From: Dyella sp. ASV24
Lineage (GTDB): Bacteria > Pseudomonadota > Gammaproteobacteria > Xanthomonadales > Rhodanobacteraceae
DNA length: 64,000 nucleotides
NCBI RefSeq assembly: GCF_016428905.1
Contig: NZ_JAELTQ010000012.1
Coordinates: 1 to 64,000, forward strand
Reading direction: 5' to 3'
The notes under the pieces were generated by a model. That model searched no databases, had not been told where the DNA came from, and worked only from the letters and a program-made list of their open reading frames with translations. Shown in pieces: positions 39,664 through 48,504 of this stretch (within the stretch, counting starts at the first letter, position 1; every line of letters starts with the position of its first letter). The position numbers and the translations under genes were made by a program.

Positions 39664-40142
39664 GCCGTTCTTCCGCTGTCGTGTGGGAGGCGTGAGTTCG
39701 AGCCGCAGGGTATCCGATGGATCGCCCAACGCCGTACGACCGTACATGCCCCCCGATGAATGCAAGCGTGCGGACCGGTGAATGGTTCGCGCGCTCGTGC
39801 AGGCGGCGCAAGGCTAGCAGGGTCGCATCGGTTTTCCGCTAGGCCAGAGGATGCTTGCCGGATGGCGTATGCGTAGATGTGAGGTGGTGCGCCAACAGGA
39901 TCCTGGAAGGGTGCCGTTGGGCCTGCATGACGGGGTTTCCGTCGGACCGGGGAGAGGGTGAGGGCGCAGGGTTGGGGTGCTAGCAACGGAAGATATTGCG
40001 AATCATTCTCAATATTGTTACCGTAATTTCATGCGAAGCATGTAGGGCATTGCCCTCGCGCCTCCCACTTTCCCCTCAACCCGACGGTGAACGGCTGCCC
40101 TGTGCCCGGGCGGCCGGTGTTCGCCTGCGCGAAGGACCACGC
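39664..40142. promoter_or_regulatory. Divergent promoter region with Fur box
   Basis: About 480 bp between the TviB-like gene and the TonB receptor. At 39992-40016 is GATATTGCGAATCATTCTCAAT, an excellent match to Gammaproteobacterial Fur-box half sites (its reverse complement contains TGAGAATGATTCGCAAT). It lies about 130 bp before the receptor start, suggesting iron-controlled expression of the receptor unit. A degenerate R-type end (GGGGAGAGGGTGAGGG) is at about 39950. Promoter elements for the sugar genes were not identified. Confidence 0.7.
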
Positions 40143-42437
40143 ATGACCTCCAAGACGTTTGTCTCCTCCACGGCCAACCCGCCGATCCGCCTGATGGCCA
40201 GTGCCCTGGGCTTGGCGCTGGTATCGACCTCGGCCATGGCGGCCGGCGACGCCCCGGCCGAATCGATGGCCGATCCTCAGGACGCGCAGAACCTGGACGG
40301 CGTCAAGGTGCGTTCTACGGTAGTGAATGCCACGTCGCCCAAGCTCACGGCGCCGTTGCTGGATACGCCGCGCTCGGTCACGGTGGTGCCGCAACAGATC
40401 ATCCAGCAGACGGCGGCAACCTCGCTGCTCGACGTGCTGCGCCAGGTGCCCGGCATTACGTTCGGCGCGGGCGAGGGCGGCAACCCGAATGGTGACCGCC
40501 CGATCATCCGCGGCTTCGACTCCGAAAGCTCGGTGTTCATCGATGGCGTGCGCAGCTCGGGCTCCCAGTCGCGGGAGATCTTCGACATCGAGCAGGTCGA
40601 GGTGATGAAGGGCCCGAGTTCGGCCTATACCGGACGCGGTGGCGTCGGTGGCAGCATCAACCTGGTCACCAAGGCGCCCAAGGCCGAGAACTTTGTGCGC
40701 GCCACGGCGGGCGTCGGTACCGATAGCTACTATCGCGGCACGGTCGACTGGAATCAGCTGGTGGGCGCGGACTCGGCCATTCGCCTCAACGTGATGGGAC
40801 ACAGCAACGATGTGGCGGGCCGCAATGGGCCGGACATGTCGCGCTGGGGTATCGCCCCGTCGGTGACGTTTGGCCTGCATGCGCCAACCAACGTCACGCT
40901 GAGCTACTACCACCTGCAGAGCGATGACACGCCGGATAGCGGCATTCCCTACAACAATCCCTTTGCCGCCACGAGCCCTTACGCTCGCCTCAATGGCGAC
41001 GGTCGCCCGTACTCGGTGCCGCGCGGCACGTACTACGGCTGGCTGGATCGCGATTACCAGAAGCAGTCCAACGACATCGGCACCATCCTGGTCAGGCACG
41101 ATTTCGGCGATGGCTGGCTGCTGCGCAACACCACGGTCTATGCGCGCTCCACCAACGATTACATCTGGACCCAGCCGGACGACAGCCAGGGCAACTTCCT
41201 GGTGAACGGTGGCGTGTGGCGCCGCAACAACAATCGCGACAGCAACACGACCAACATCACCAACCAGACGGACCTGACGGGCGAGTTCGAAACGGGTTCG
41301 CTCAAGCACAGCCTTGCCGCGGGTATTGAGCTGAGCAGCGAGAAGACGCATCGCACGAGCTATCTGGTGGATCCGGCGAAGAACGCCAGTGATACCCACA
41401 ACACCGGATCCATCGTCAACGGCGCTTGCAGCAGCAAGTACGGCATCGGTGCGCGGTCGAATTACTGGTGCACCAGCGCGCAGGATCCGACCCCGCACGA
41501 TCCGTTCAACGGCGCGATCGTCGGCGGACAGAACCCTACGCGCATCGTTACGGATACGCGTTCGGCCTGGGCCTTCGATACGGTGACGTTCAACCCGCAG
41601 TGGTCAGTCAATGGCGGCGTACGCTTCGATAGTTTCAGCACGCGCTCCACCACAACGACCACGACGACGGGCGCGGTGAGCCGGGTCAGCAACGACTCCA
41701 ACTTCTGGAACTATCAGTTGGGTGTGGTCTACAAGCCAGCGGCCAATGGCAGCGTTTACGTGTCGTGGGGTACCTCGTCCAATCCGCCGGGCGTGGATGC
41801 GGGCGATGGCGCGGACGGCATCGCGCTGACCAATCAGGACCTCAAGCCGGAAAGCAGCCGCAATATTGAACTAGGCACCAAGTGGGACGTGCTGGGCCAG
41901 CGCCTGTCGCTGACGGCAGCCGTGTTCCGTAGCGAAAAGACCAATGCCCGCGTGGCCTTGGGTGGTCGTGGCAGTCCGCAGATCAATGCAGGCGAGCAGC
42001 GCGTGGATGGCGTCGAGCTGGGCTTCAGTGGCCAGCTGACCGACCGCTGGAATGTCTATGGCGGCTATACCTACCTCGACAGCGAACTGGTGAAGACCGG
42101 ACCGGGCGATGCGGCCAGCCAGGGAAATGTGTTCCCCAATACGCCGAAGAATAGTTTCACCCTGTGGACCACCTACGCCATTACCTCGCAGTGGACAGTG
42201 GGCGGCGGCGCGTACTACCAGGACAAGGTGTTCGGCAACACGGCCAACACCAAATGGGTGCCGTCGTATACGCGTTTCGACGCCATGGTGTCCTATGTCG
42301 TGAACTCGCATTTGTCCTTGCAGCTCAACGTGCAGAACCTTGCGAATCGCTACTACTTCGACAAGGCCTACGCGTCCCACTATGCGTCGGTCGCCCCGGG
42401 ACGGGCGGGCATACTCACGGCCAACATCAGTTTCTGA
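40143..42437 (+). CDS. TonB-dependent siderophore receptor
   Basis: About 764 residues from the ATG at 40143, with GAAGGAC upstream; the open frame begins at 39996, inside the Fur box, and is not used. The signal peptide ends near STSAMA|AGDAP. A plug domain follows (DTPRSVTVVPQQIIQQTAA.., PIIRGFDSESSVFIDGVR, and VMKGPSSAYTGRGGVGG), then a beta barrel ending in Phe, as outer-membrane proteins do. The layout matches catecholate siderophore receptors such as Fiu or PiuA. It imports ferric siderophore with energy from TonB-ExbBD. It is followed by a piuC-like gene, the usual partner. Confidence 0.93.
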   Translation: MTSKTFVSSTANPPIRLMASALGLALVSTSAMAAGDAPAESMADPQDAQNLDGVKVRSTVVNATSPKLTAPLLDTPRSVTVVPQQIIQQTAATSLLDVLRQVPGITFGAGEGGNPNGDRPIIRGFDSESSVFIDGVRSSGSQSREIFDIEQVEVMKGPSSAYTGRGGVGGSINLVTKAPKAENFVRATAGVGTDSYYRGTVDWNQLVGADSAIRLNVMGHSNDVAGRNGPDMSRWGIAPSVTFGLHAPTNVTLSYYHLQSDDTPDSGIPYNNPFAATSPYARLNGDGRPYSVPRGTYYGWLDRDYQKQSNDIGTILVRHDFGDGWLLRNTTVYARSTNDYIWTQPDDSQGNFLVNGGVWRRNNNRDSNTTNITNQTDLTGEFETGSLKHSLAAGIELSSEKTHRTSYLVDPAKNASDTHNTGSIVNGACSSKYGIGARSNYWCTSAQDPTPHDPFNGAIVGGQNPTRIVTDTRSAWAFDTVTFNPQWSVNGGVRFDSFSTRSTTTTTTTGAVSRVSNDSNFWNYQLGVVYKPAANGSVYVSWGTSSNPPGVDAGDGADGIALTNQDLKPESSRNIELGTKWDVLGQRLSLTAAVFRSEKTNARVALGGRGSPQINAGEQRVDGVELGFSGQLTDRWNVYGGYTYLDSELVKTGPGDAASQGNVFPNTPKNSFTLWTTYAITSQWTVGGGAYYQDKVFGNTANTKWVPSYTRFDAMVSYVVNSHLSLQLNVQNLANRYYFDKAYASHYASVAPGRAGILTANISF

Positions 42438-42502
42438 TACGGTCGTGGGCCTCGGCCGTGCCCCATAAGAAGGGCACGGCCGACACGTATTGAGGAAACA
42501 CG

Positions 42503-43189
42503 ATGCTGCTCCACGTCCCTGAGGTACTGAACGCCGACGAGCTCGCCCAATGCCGGCGACGCCTCGCACAGGCGCCATGGGGCGATGGCCGAGTCACGGC
42601 GGGGCCTCAGTCGGCGCTGGCCAAGCACAATCTGCAGCTGCCGGAAGGTTGCGCAGAGGCTGTGGAATTGGGTGCGTTGGTGGAGGCCGCGTTAGCGCGC
42701 AACACCACCTTTTTCGCAGGGGCGCTGCCGCGCCATATCTTTCCGCCGCTGTTCAACTGCTATCGCGGCGGACAGTCGTTCGGTATGCACATTGATAACG
42801 CGATTCGCTATGACCGTCGCGGCGACACCAGCGTACCTGTGCGTACGGATCTGTCGGCCACGCTGTTTCTCAACGACCCGGAGGAGTACGACGGCGGCGA
42901 CCTGGTGATCGACGACACCTACGGCTCGCACACCGTCAAGCTCGCCGCGGGCGACGTGATTCTCTATCCCGCCAGCAGCCTGCATCGCGTGGAACCGGTA
43001 ACGCGTGGTGAGCGCGTGGCGGCGTTCTTCTGGATCCAGAGCCTTGTGCGCGATGAGGCCCAGCGCCGCCTGCTGCTTGAGCTCGACATCTCCATCCAGA
43101 GCCTTGGGCAGGCGAATGCGCCACAGGCCGACGTGCTGCGCCTTACCGGCGTGTATCACAATCTGTTGCGCGCGTGGTCTGAGACATGA
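42503..43189 (+). CDS. piuC: PKHD-type Fe(II)/2-oxoglutarate dioxygenase, PiuC/YbiX
   Basis: A 228-residue dioxygenase with the double-stranded beta-helix metal site: His96 and Asp98 in [11 protein letters not shown], the second His about residue 161 in [15 protein letters not shown], and a following Arg for 2-oxoglutarate. It is a cytoplasmic iron-regulated enzyme always found beside TonB siderophore receptors; its substrate is not firmly known. It lies 65 bp after the receptor gene and its TGA overlaps the ATG of the next gene, so all three are likely one Fur-controlled unit. Confidence 0.92.
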   Translation: MLLHVPEVLNADELAQCRRRLAQAPWGDGRVTAGPQSALAKHNLQLPEGCAEAVELGALVEAALARNTTFFAGALPRHIFPPLFNCYRGGQSFGMHIDNAIRYDRRGDTSVPVRTDLSATLFLNDPEEYDGGDLVIDDTYGSHTVKLAAGDVILYPASSLHRVEPVTRGERVAAFFWIQSLVRDEAQRRLLLELDISIQSLGQANAPQADVLRLTGVYHNLLRAWSET

Positions 43190-43902
43190 CGGCCGCGCAC
43201 GGTGCCCGCGATGACTTTCCGCAGCTGCTGAGGTCCGACCCTCCTAGCGCGCTCCATATGCTGCGTGTGCAGGCGCTGGCCGGCGATGGCCCCTCACAAC
43301 TCGCACTGGGCCAGATGTACCTGGAAGGCATTGGCTGCGAACGCAATGGTGCAGAAGCGCGTTACTGGTTTCAGCATGCCGCACACCATGGCGAGGCCAT
43401 GGCGATGAACATGCTGGGGCGTTGCCTGGAGAACGGTTGGGGTGGCGCCGTCGATGTCGAGCTGGCTGCAGTGTGGTATCGCGAAGCGGCGGAGCATGGT
43501 TCCGACTGGGGCATGTACAACTACGCGCATGTGCTGGCGCAAGGCCGCGGCGTGAAAGCGGATCGTGCGGCTGCGTTTCAGTGGTTCAGTCGTGCGGCGG
43601 AACGTGGACACGGTCGCGCCATGCACTTCCTTGGTCAGTATTACGAATTTGGCTGGGAAACGGAGGCGGATCCCGAGCGTGCGCGCGAGCTCTATCGCCT
43701 CTCGGCGGAAAAGGGCGACTATCGGGGGCAGTGCAGTTGGGCATCCGTGCTGACGGAGCAGGGGCGTATCGATGAGGCCTGCATTCTGCTGCGTCGTGTC
43801 ATGGCTGCGGCGCCCACCTATTTTGTGGATGCGTTGCGCGAGGATCTCCGCCGGTCACGGCACCCTCAATTACGAGCACTGGCTGGCACCGACGCCTCAT
43901 AA
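43186..43902 (+). CDS. Sel1-repeat (SLR) protein
   Basis: A 238-residue protein made mostly of Sel1-like helical repeats, for example [39 protein letters not shown] and [16 protein letters not shown], each about 36 residues. Such repeats bind other proteins. No signal peptide is seen. It is coupled by ATGA overlap to piuC, a neighbour arrangement typical of piuC operons, where its exact job is not established. Confidence 0.88.
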   Translation: MTAAHGARDDFPQLLRSDPPSALHMLRVQALAGDGPSQLALGQMYLEGIGCERNGAEARYWFQHAAHHGEAMAMNMLGRCLENGWGGAVDVELAAVWYREAAEHGSDWGMYNYAHVLAQGRGVKADRAAAFQWFSRAAERGHGRAMHFLGQYYEFGWETEADPERARELYRLSAEKGDYRGQCSWASVLTEQGRIDEACILLRRVMAAAPTYFVDALREDLRRSRHPQLRALAGTDAS

Positions 43903-43904
43903 GT

Positions 43905-43931
43905 AAAACGCCTCCCCTACATGGGGAGGCG
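43905..43931 (-). terminator. Terminator for the DUF2076-type gene
   Basis: A 9 bp perfect stem, CGCCTCCCC at 43909-43917 and GGGGAGGCG at 43923-43931, with a TACAT loop. Read on the minus strand it is followed by TTTT, so it ends the minus-strand gene. It also lies just past the Sel1 gene on the plus strand. Confidence 0.7.
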
Positions 43932-43957
43932 CTCAAGCGCCGACATGGGCGAGCGCG

Positions 43958-44626
43958 TTACGCCCAGTTGTTGTCGTCAGATCCGCTATCGTCGAAGTCG
44001 TCAGACGAACTGAAATCGTCGTTCGAAGCGAAATCGTCGCGGTTGCGATCGTTGTCGAGGCGATCGTTGTTGTTGTCGTCGTAGTAGGTGTTGTTCTCGG
44101 TGATGTTCTCGACCACGTTCGGTTGCCCGCCGCCGAAGAAGCCACCGCCATGGTGGCCGCCCATCAGGCTTTCGATACCGTCGAACAGGAACATGCCGCC
44201 TGCCACGCCCGCAGCGGTGGTGGCCGCCTGTGACAGGAAGCTGGGCGCCGCCGCCGGAGCGGCTTGCGCGGGAGCGCCACCGAACAAGCGTTCGCGCCAA
44301 CCGGGTGCAGCCTGCTGGGGCATGGGCTGTTGCGGCACGGGCGGAGGCACGGTGCCCCAGGCCGAAGACGCGGGCTGGCCGCCAAGGAAACTGCCGCCAC
44401 CCTGCTGTGATGCGAGTTGGGATTGGAGCTGGGCGATCTGGGTCTTGGCAGCATCAAGTGCCTGTTGCTGCAACAGGCTGCGCTGTACGAGCAGGTATAG
44501 CGCATCGGGTTGTGCGGCCAGGCGCTGGCGGATCAAGGCGTCGGCTTGCGGGTCCTTGGCCACGCTGCCGGCGGCGACGAGGCGCTGGAGGAAATCATCG
44601 AGTAGTTGTTGTTCCTGCGGGGTCAT
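43958..44626 (-). CDS. DUF2076-type protein
   Basis: About 222 residues from the ATG at 44626; the frame runs to 44725. It starts MTPQEQQLLDDFLQRLV and has PDALYLLVQRSLLQQQALDAA, hallmarks of the DUF2076 family. A coiled-coil-like Gln-rich helix spans about residues 45-75, then a Gln/Pro/Ala/Gly-rich linker, a hydrophobic Gly-rich stretch (AATTAAGVAGGMFLFDGIESLM) and a C-terminal Asn/Asp/Ser-rich acidic tail of about 55 residues. Its function is unknown. It lies downstream of lanM with about 165 bp between, on the same strand, which may be a chance neighbourhood. Confidence 0.88.
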   Translation of the reverse strand: MTPQEQQLLDDFLQRLVAAGSVAKDPQADALIRQRLAAQPDALYLLVQRSLLQQQALDAAKTQIAQLQSQLASQQGGGSFLGGQPASSAWGTVPPPVPQQPMPQQAAPGWRERLFGGAPAQAAPAAAPSFLSQAATTAAGVAGGMFLFDGIESLMGGHHGGGFFGGGQPNVVENITENNTYYDDNNNDRLDNDRNRDDFASNDDFSSSDDFDDSGSDDNNWA

Positions 44627-44791
44627 GACAAACAAATCTCCGTGGGACGGCAAGTGACAATCACTGTGGCGGCCGTTTTTTCCGGCGTGCAGTGCCGGAA
44701 GTGTGCCCTCCACACGTGACATCAAGGGGCAAGCCGCTGTCGTTTTCCTTGCAGTCAGCCAATCCGCAGGATGTTTCGATGGTGCGCCTCG

Positions 44792-47629
44792 TTAGTTGCG
44801 TCCCTTCATCCGTTCCAGCAAGAGGGGCGAGGGCAGTCGGCATTCGGGGTGCATGCGATTGAAGCTGTGCACCGCGCCGGCCAGCCCGGTCATGAGCCCC
44901 GGCGTGAAGGCGGCGCGCGTCATGCCACCGATGACACCGCCGTGCTCCTCAATGGCGGAGACCACCTGGGACGTGGTTTCGTCCACGTCGCTGACGCAAC
45001 CTTCGGGGTCGGCACTCGCTGCGCGCACGAACAATTCCCAAAGTGAGAAATCGCCGTGGCAAAGAGTGTGGTTGGCGCCCCAGCGGTTGCGGGAGGCCGC
45101 GACAGCGCGACGCAGGGTGACTTGATAGCGCGGGTCCCCGGTGCGGGCAAATAGATCCGCTGCGGCCAGGCCGATACCGACGCTGCCGTTGCACCAGGTA
45201 TGGAAGCTTTTTACGCGGGTCAGTTGGCGCGCATCGAGCCAGTTTCCCAGCTCCTCATCGAATAATGAGTCCTGGAATGCGAACGCCTGTTGAGCGAGCG
45301 TCTGCCAGCGACGACGATCATCCGGTGTGCCCGTTTCCGTCAACGCCAGTCGCGCCAACGCCCAGCCGATGCCTGTGGCACCGTGCGCGAATCCGCCGAT
45401 AGGGTCGTTGAAAACCAGCGTATGCCAGCGTGCACCGCGCTCGTCCACCATGGCTTGCGCCTCAATATGGCTGGCAGCCTTTGCCGCGAGCGCGTGCCAG
45501 CGCGGATCGCCGGTAGCATCGGCCAGGTGGCAAAGAGGAATGATGCTGCCGCTGGTGCCGTCGAGATAGTCGAGCAGGCGATCTTCATCGAACCCTTTGG
45601 CGTCGAGCATGCCGGCGCAATGTTCGGCTCGCTGAAGCCATTCGGGGTGGCCCGTCAGGTCGTGGAGCGCCAGCCAGGTCCATATGCGGCCGCCGAAGCC
45701 GCTGAGTCCGCCGAAGGTGCCCGGTGGTTCCGCCTGGTCGAGCGCCTGCATCACGCGCAGGCTGCCGTCGACGATACGGTCGAGTCCATCCACGGCGTTT
45801 GCGCGCCCGCGCGTGACTTCGTGCTGGTAGCCCACCAGCGCAAACAGCACACCGCCCAACCCGAAGTAGCTGTCCGCCTGCAGGGGCTGGACCGTCCACC
45901 CTGCATTGGTGGTTTCCGGCGTGATCCAGGTGACCGAGTCATCGTCGCCACGCACGGACAGTTTGATCAGCCGCTCCACTGCGGAGGCCGCGAGGGTTCG
46001 GCGGCGTGCGTCGAGGTCACGGGTATGGGGATGCCTGGCGAAATACAGGATGTCACCCTGTTTTTCGGATTCGTCCGCGCCAACATTGAGTTCGGTGACG
46101 ACGAGTGCGCTGCGTATGGTCATTTCCTCCAGCTCGACGCGCATGGATCGCCAGTCCGCCAGCGCGGCATCGATGCGATCCCGGCCTAATGGCGAAACGA
46201 ACACGGGGATATCACCGAAGCGCAGGTCGTGAATCTCCCGCATGATTTCTTCATGGGATGACGGCGCAATGGGCACGACCAGGGCGTTGCGCGCGAACAG
46301 ATCGCGGGCGCGTTCGATGGCTTTGGCTTCGTCATGCAGGGATGCCGGGTGCCACAGCATGCGCCCGAGCTCACTGTAGGCCTGGGTGGGACGGCGAATG
46401 TCGCGAATCAGGCAGCCTTGGAACGCATCGATGAGCGGCGTTAGCTCGCCACGGCTGTCCATGTCCCTGAAAGTTGCGCTGGCTTCGAGAAAGCCCTCAC
46501 TGATGTGGTTCCAGTACAGCGCAACTTGCGGATTAGCGCTTGGGTGATTTTGCGCGACGTTGATGTCGACACTGACGATTTCCACGTGCGCATCGGTCGT
46601 GCCTTCATTGGCGATGATGGGTGCGCTGACTTGTGGCTGCTGGTTGGGCAGGGCGCCGGCGGCTGACATGTCTACGCCATCGAAACCAAGCGCTGGCGCG
46701 CGGTAAGGCACCATGCCCGTGCGCAGGACCGAGCTGCGCACAATCGATTCGGCCAGGTCGTGGGCCTTCCCGTAACCCGACGGTGCAGCCTCGGGTAATG
46801 GGGAGAACAGACTTTCCACATCGATGACCAACGGCGTTGGGCCGTGCGCAATCAAGTTTTCGAGGTGGATGTCGGTGCCGCCCAGCAGGCGCATCACGGC
46901 CAGCCAATGGCCCAGTCGGAGGTAGAACAGGCGAAGCTCGTCGTCACCCTCGCAGTAGCGGTGCTCGATGAATTCGGTCCAGCCGTAATCATCTCGCTCA
47001 ACGACGCGAGGCACACGAATGCGCGCGTCGGATGTGAAGGTGGCGGCCAGCAATCGATCGAGTACGGCGTCCACGCGCAGCGAGCGAGGTTTGTACATGG
47101 CAATGCCATGCTCAAAGGTCAGTCGGGCGACGGCTTGCCCGCCGGCATGCAGGTCGCCATGGCCAAGGCCCAAAGCGACGAGTCGTCCTGGTGGACGCCC
47201 GATGAGCGAGGCAATGGCGGCGCGATCGTGCACCAGTCGTTGGACGATCGCTTCGATCGCTTTTTCCTGCTGATGGAGCGAAGTTTCCAGTCGCTCCAGT
47301 AAGGGTGGATAGCGACGATCCAGATGCGCGGCGAACTCGGGGCGGCGACTCCGCTCGACGAAATCATCGAATCCATCGTCATCACCGCTTGCCGTCAACT
47401 CGCCAGCCAATTTGGCAGCATGTAATTCGAGGAGAAGCACTCGGTTGAGCTTCAGCCTTGCCGCATCATTCAAGGCTTGCGAGGCCGTGGAGAGAACCAG
47501 TGCGGATTCGCCCTCCCGCAGCTGAGCGGCCATCCCTGCGAGAAATGTTTCCAGGCGGGTTCGCGAGGGCGAGGTGAAGTGTTCGATGATTGCGGCAAAG
47601 GATTTGGTGGATGCGGTATCAGCCATCAT
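44792..47629 (-). CDS. lanM: Class II lanthipeptide synthetase LanM
   Basis: A 945-residue bifunctional synthetase. The N-terminal kinase-like dehydratase (about 90-480) phosphorylates Ser/Thr in the precursor and eliminates phosphate; visible pieces are HGDLHAGGQAVARLTFEHG, YKPRSL, FIEHRYC and DIHLENLIAHGPTPLVIDVE. The C-terminal cyclase (about 590-940) has the zinc ligands Cys near 812 (SFHTWCNGSVG) and Cys-His near 857 (NHTLCHGD), with GGFAHGATGIGWAL repeats. Length is usual for LanM. Its precursor gene ends 86 bp upstream. No transporter or protease gene (LanT) is beside it, which is unusual. LanM enzymes are uncommon in this bacterial order. Confidence 0.95.
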   Translation of the reverse strand: MMADTASTKSFAAIIEHFTSPSRTRLETFLAGMAAQLREGESALVLSTASQALNDAARLKLNRVLLLELHAAKLAGELTASGDDDGFDDFVERSRRPEFAAHLDRRYPPLLERLETSLHQQEKAIEAIVQRLVHDRAAIASLIGRPPGRLVALGLGHGDLHAGGQAVARLTFEHGIAMYKPRSLRVDAVLDRLLAATFTSDARIRVPRVVERDDYGWTEFIEHRYCEGDDELRLFYLRLGHWLAVMRLLGGTDIHLENLIAHGPTPLVIDVESLFSPLPEAAPSGYGKAHDLAESIVRSSVLRTGMVPYRAPALGFDGVDMSAAGALPNQQPQVSAPIIANEGTTDAHVEIVSVDINVAQNHPSANPQVALYWNHISEGFLEASATFRDMDSRGELTPLIDAFQGCLIRDIRRPTQAYSELGRMLWHPASLHDEAKAIERARDLFARNALVVPIAPSSHEEIMREIHDLRFGDIPVFVSPLGRDRIDAALADWRSMRVELEEMTIRSALVVTELNVGADESEKQGDILYFARHPHTRDLDARRRTLAASAVERLIKLSVRGDDDSVTWITPETTNAGWTVQPLQADSYFGLGGVLFALVGYQHEVTRGRANAVDGLDRIVDGSLRVMQALDQAEPPGTFGGLSGFGGRIWTWLALHDLTGHPEWLQRAEHCAGMLDAKGFDEDRLLDYLDGTSGSIIPLCHLADATGDPRWHALAAKAASHIEAQAMVDERGARWHTLVFNDPIGGFAHGATGIGWALARLALTETGTPDDRRRWQTLAQQAFAFQDSLFDEELGNWLDARQLTRVKSFHTWCNGSVGIGLAAADLFARTGDPRYQVTLRRAVAASRNRWGANHTLCHGDFSLWELFVRAASADPEGCVSDVDETTSQVVSAIEEHGGVIGGMTRAAFTPGLMTGLAGAVHSFNRMHPECRLPSPLLLERMKGRN

Positions 47630-47715
47630 TCGCTCGACGCCGGTGCATATAGTGAAAGTTCATGGAGAAATCGGCGTGCAACCGATCGGCGGTTGCACGC
47701 CGACTCAGTCACGCA

Positions 47716-47928
47716 TCAACAGCAGGCGCAACCACCGCCCGTGTGGATCGAGCAGGTCGAGCACGTCGTTCCGACCGAGGTGATCAAACTCTTGACGGTC
47801 TTGTCGCTCGTCAACGCGGCCTCGGTAGCTCCAGCTCCCTGGATGTAGAGCGGACCGGCTGGATTGGCGTGACCGCCAAAGCTGTCTTCACCATTCAGCC
47901 AGCTGGAAACGATGTCATCGAATTGCAT
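47716..47928 (-). CDS. lanA: Class II lanthipeptide precursor peptide
   Basis: A 70-residue peptide with a GGAGTT ribosome site before the ATG at 47928. The leader has acidic and hydrophobic residues (MQFDDIVSSWLNGEDSFGGH..), and the C-terminus, TTCSTCSIHTGGGCACC, has five Cys and six Ser/Thr in 17 residues, exactly the material for (methyl)lanthionine rings. A preceding TVKSLITSVG may be the cleavage region; GG occurs earlier, in FGGH. In the same frame an upstream extension to 48102 also exists but has a GTG and no ribosome site. The gene lies directly before lanM on the same strand. Ring pattern and cleavage site are not derivable from sequence. Confidence 0.85.
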   Translation of the reverse strand: MQFDDIVSSWLNGEDSFGGHANPAGPLYIQGAGATEAALTSDKTVKSLITSVGTTCSTCSIHTGGGCACC

Positions 47929-48504
47929 AGCAGAACTCCATGTTGGTTGGACAAGTTGATTTCGGGCCCCATCCCCTGGAGATGAGTGCCCGCTCCCACA
48001 TGCACACTTGCAGCACGGTACGGGGCTGCCACAACAAGCCAATGGATAGCTAACGACATTGCCCCCAGGTGCGGTGTGCGCGACGAGAGTGGCTCGCGCC
48101 ACTCAAGTTCCTCGTGCGCCGGCGTGCTTTCCATGGTGGCCGGCGCATGGCACGCCGGCCTATATCGAGGAGAGGGCGTGACGATGACGTGAGCTGATCG
48201 AGCGTGCGGCTTGGGTTCCGCGATCCTCGCCATGATGTGACGCACTGCCTGATGTCTGGCGGAAAATGCTGCAATGGTGAACGGCTTTGAGCGTTGAGCC
48301 GGGAAGACCTTCCTGCGGGGTGATCTCTTCACCTCATGAAGCGCTCGCAGCGAAAGTCGCTGGCCTTGAGGCGCTTGAGGCTGAGGCGAGGGGCATCACT
48401 GCTGCCGGCATCTGTCAGCAATGTGGCGAGTGCGCTCCCGAGGCAGTGGGTTTCGCAAGGGTGTGCAGGCATCATGTGGTCATTGCCTCGTTGCGGCCTT
48501 CCCC
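47929..48504. other. Intergenic region with hairpins
   Basis: No credible gene; it holds promoters for the lanthipeptide unit (minus) and the exporter (plus). Two dyads are clear: GAGTGG-CTCGCG-CCACTC at 48086-48103 and a 10 bp pair GCCGGCGTGC (48118-48127) with GCACGCCGGC (48150-48159). Their role, attenuation or regulation, is unknown. No promoter could be assigned with confidence. Confidence 0.5.

Noticed and set aside
39996-40142. Upstream start of the TonB receptor
   Set aside because: The ATG at 39996 lies inside the Fur box and the added residues would precede a normal signal peptide; the ATG at 40143 has a ribosome site.
47895-48332. A 145-codon minus-strand frame upstream of the lanthipeptide precursor
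   Set aside because: It overlaps the precursor start in another frame, has no ribosome site or peptide pattern, and spans the hairpins.
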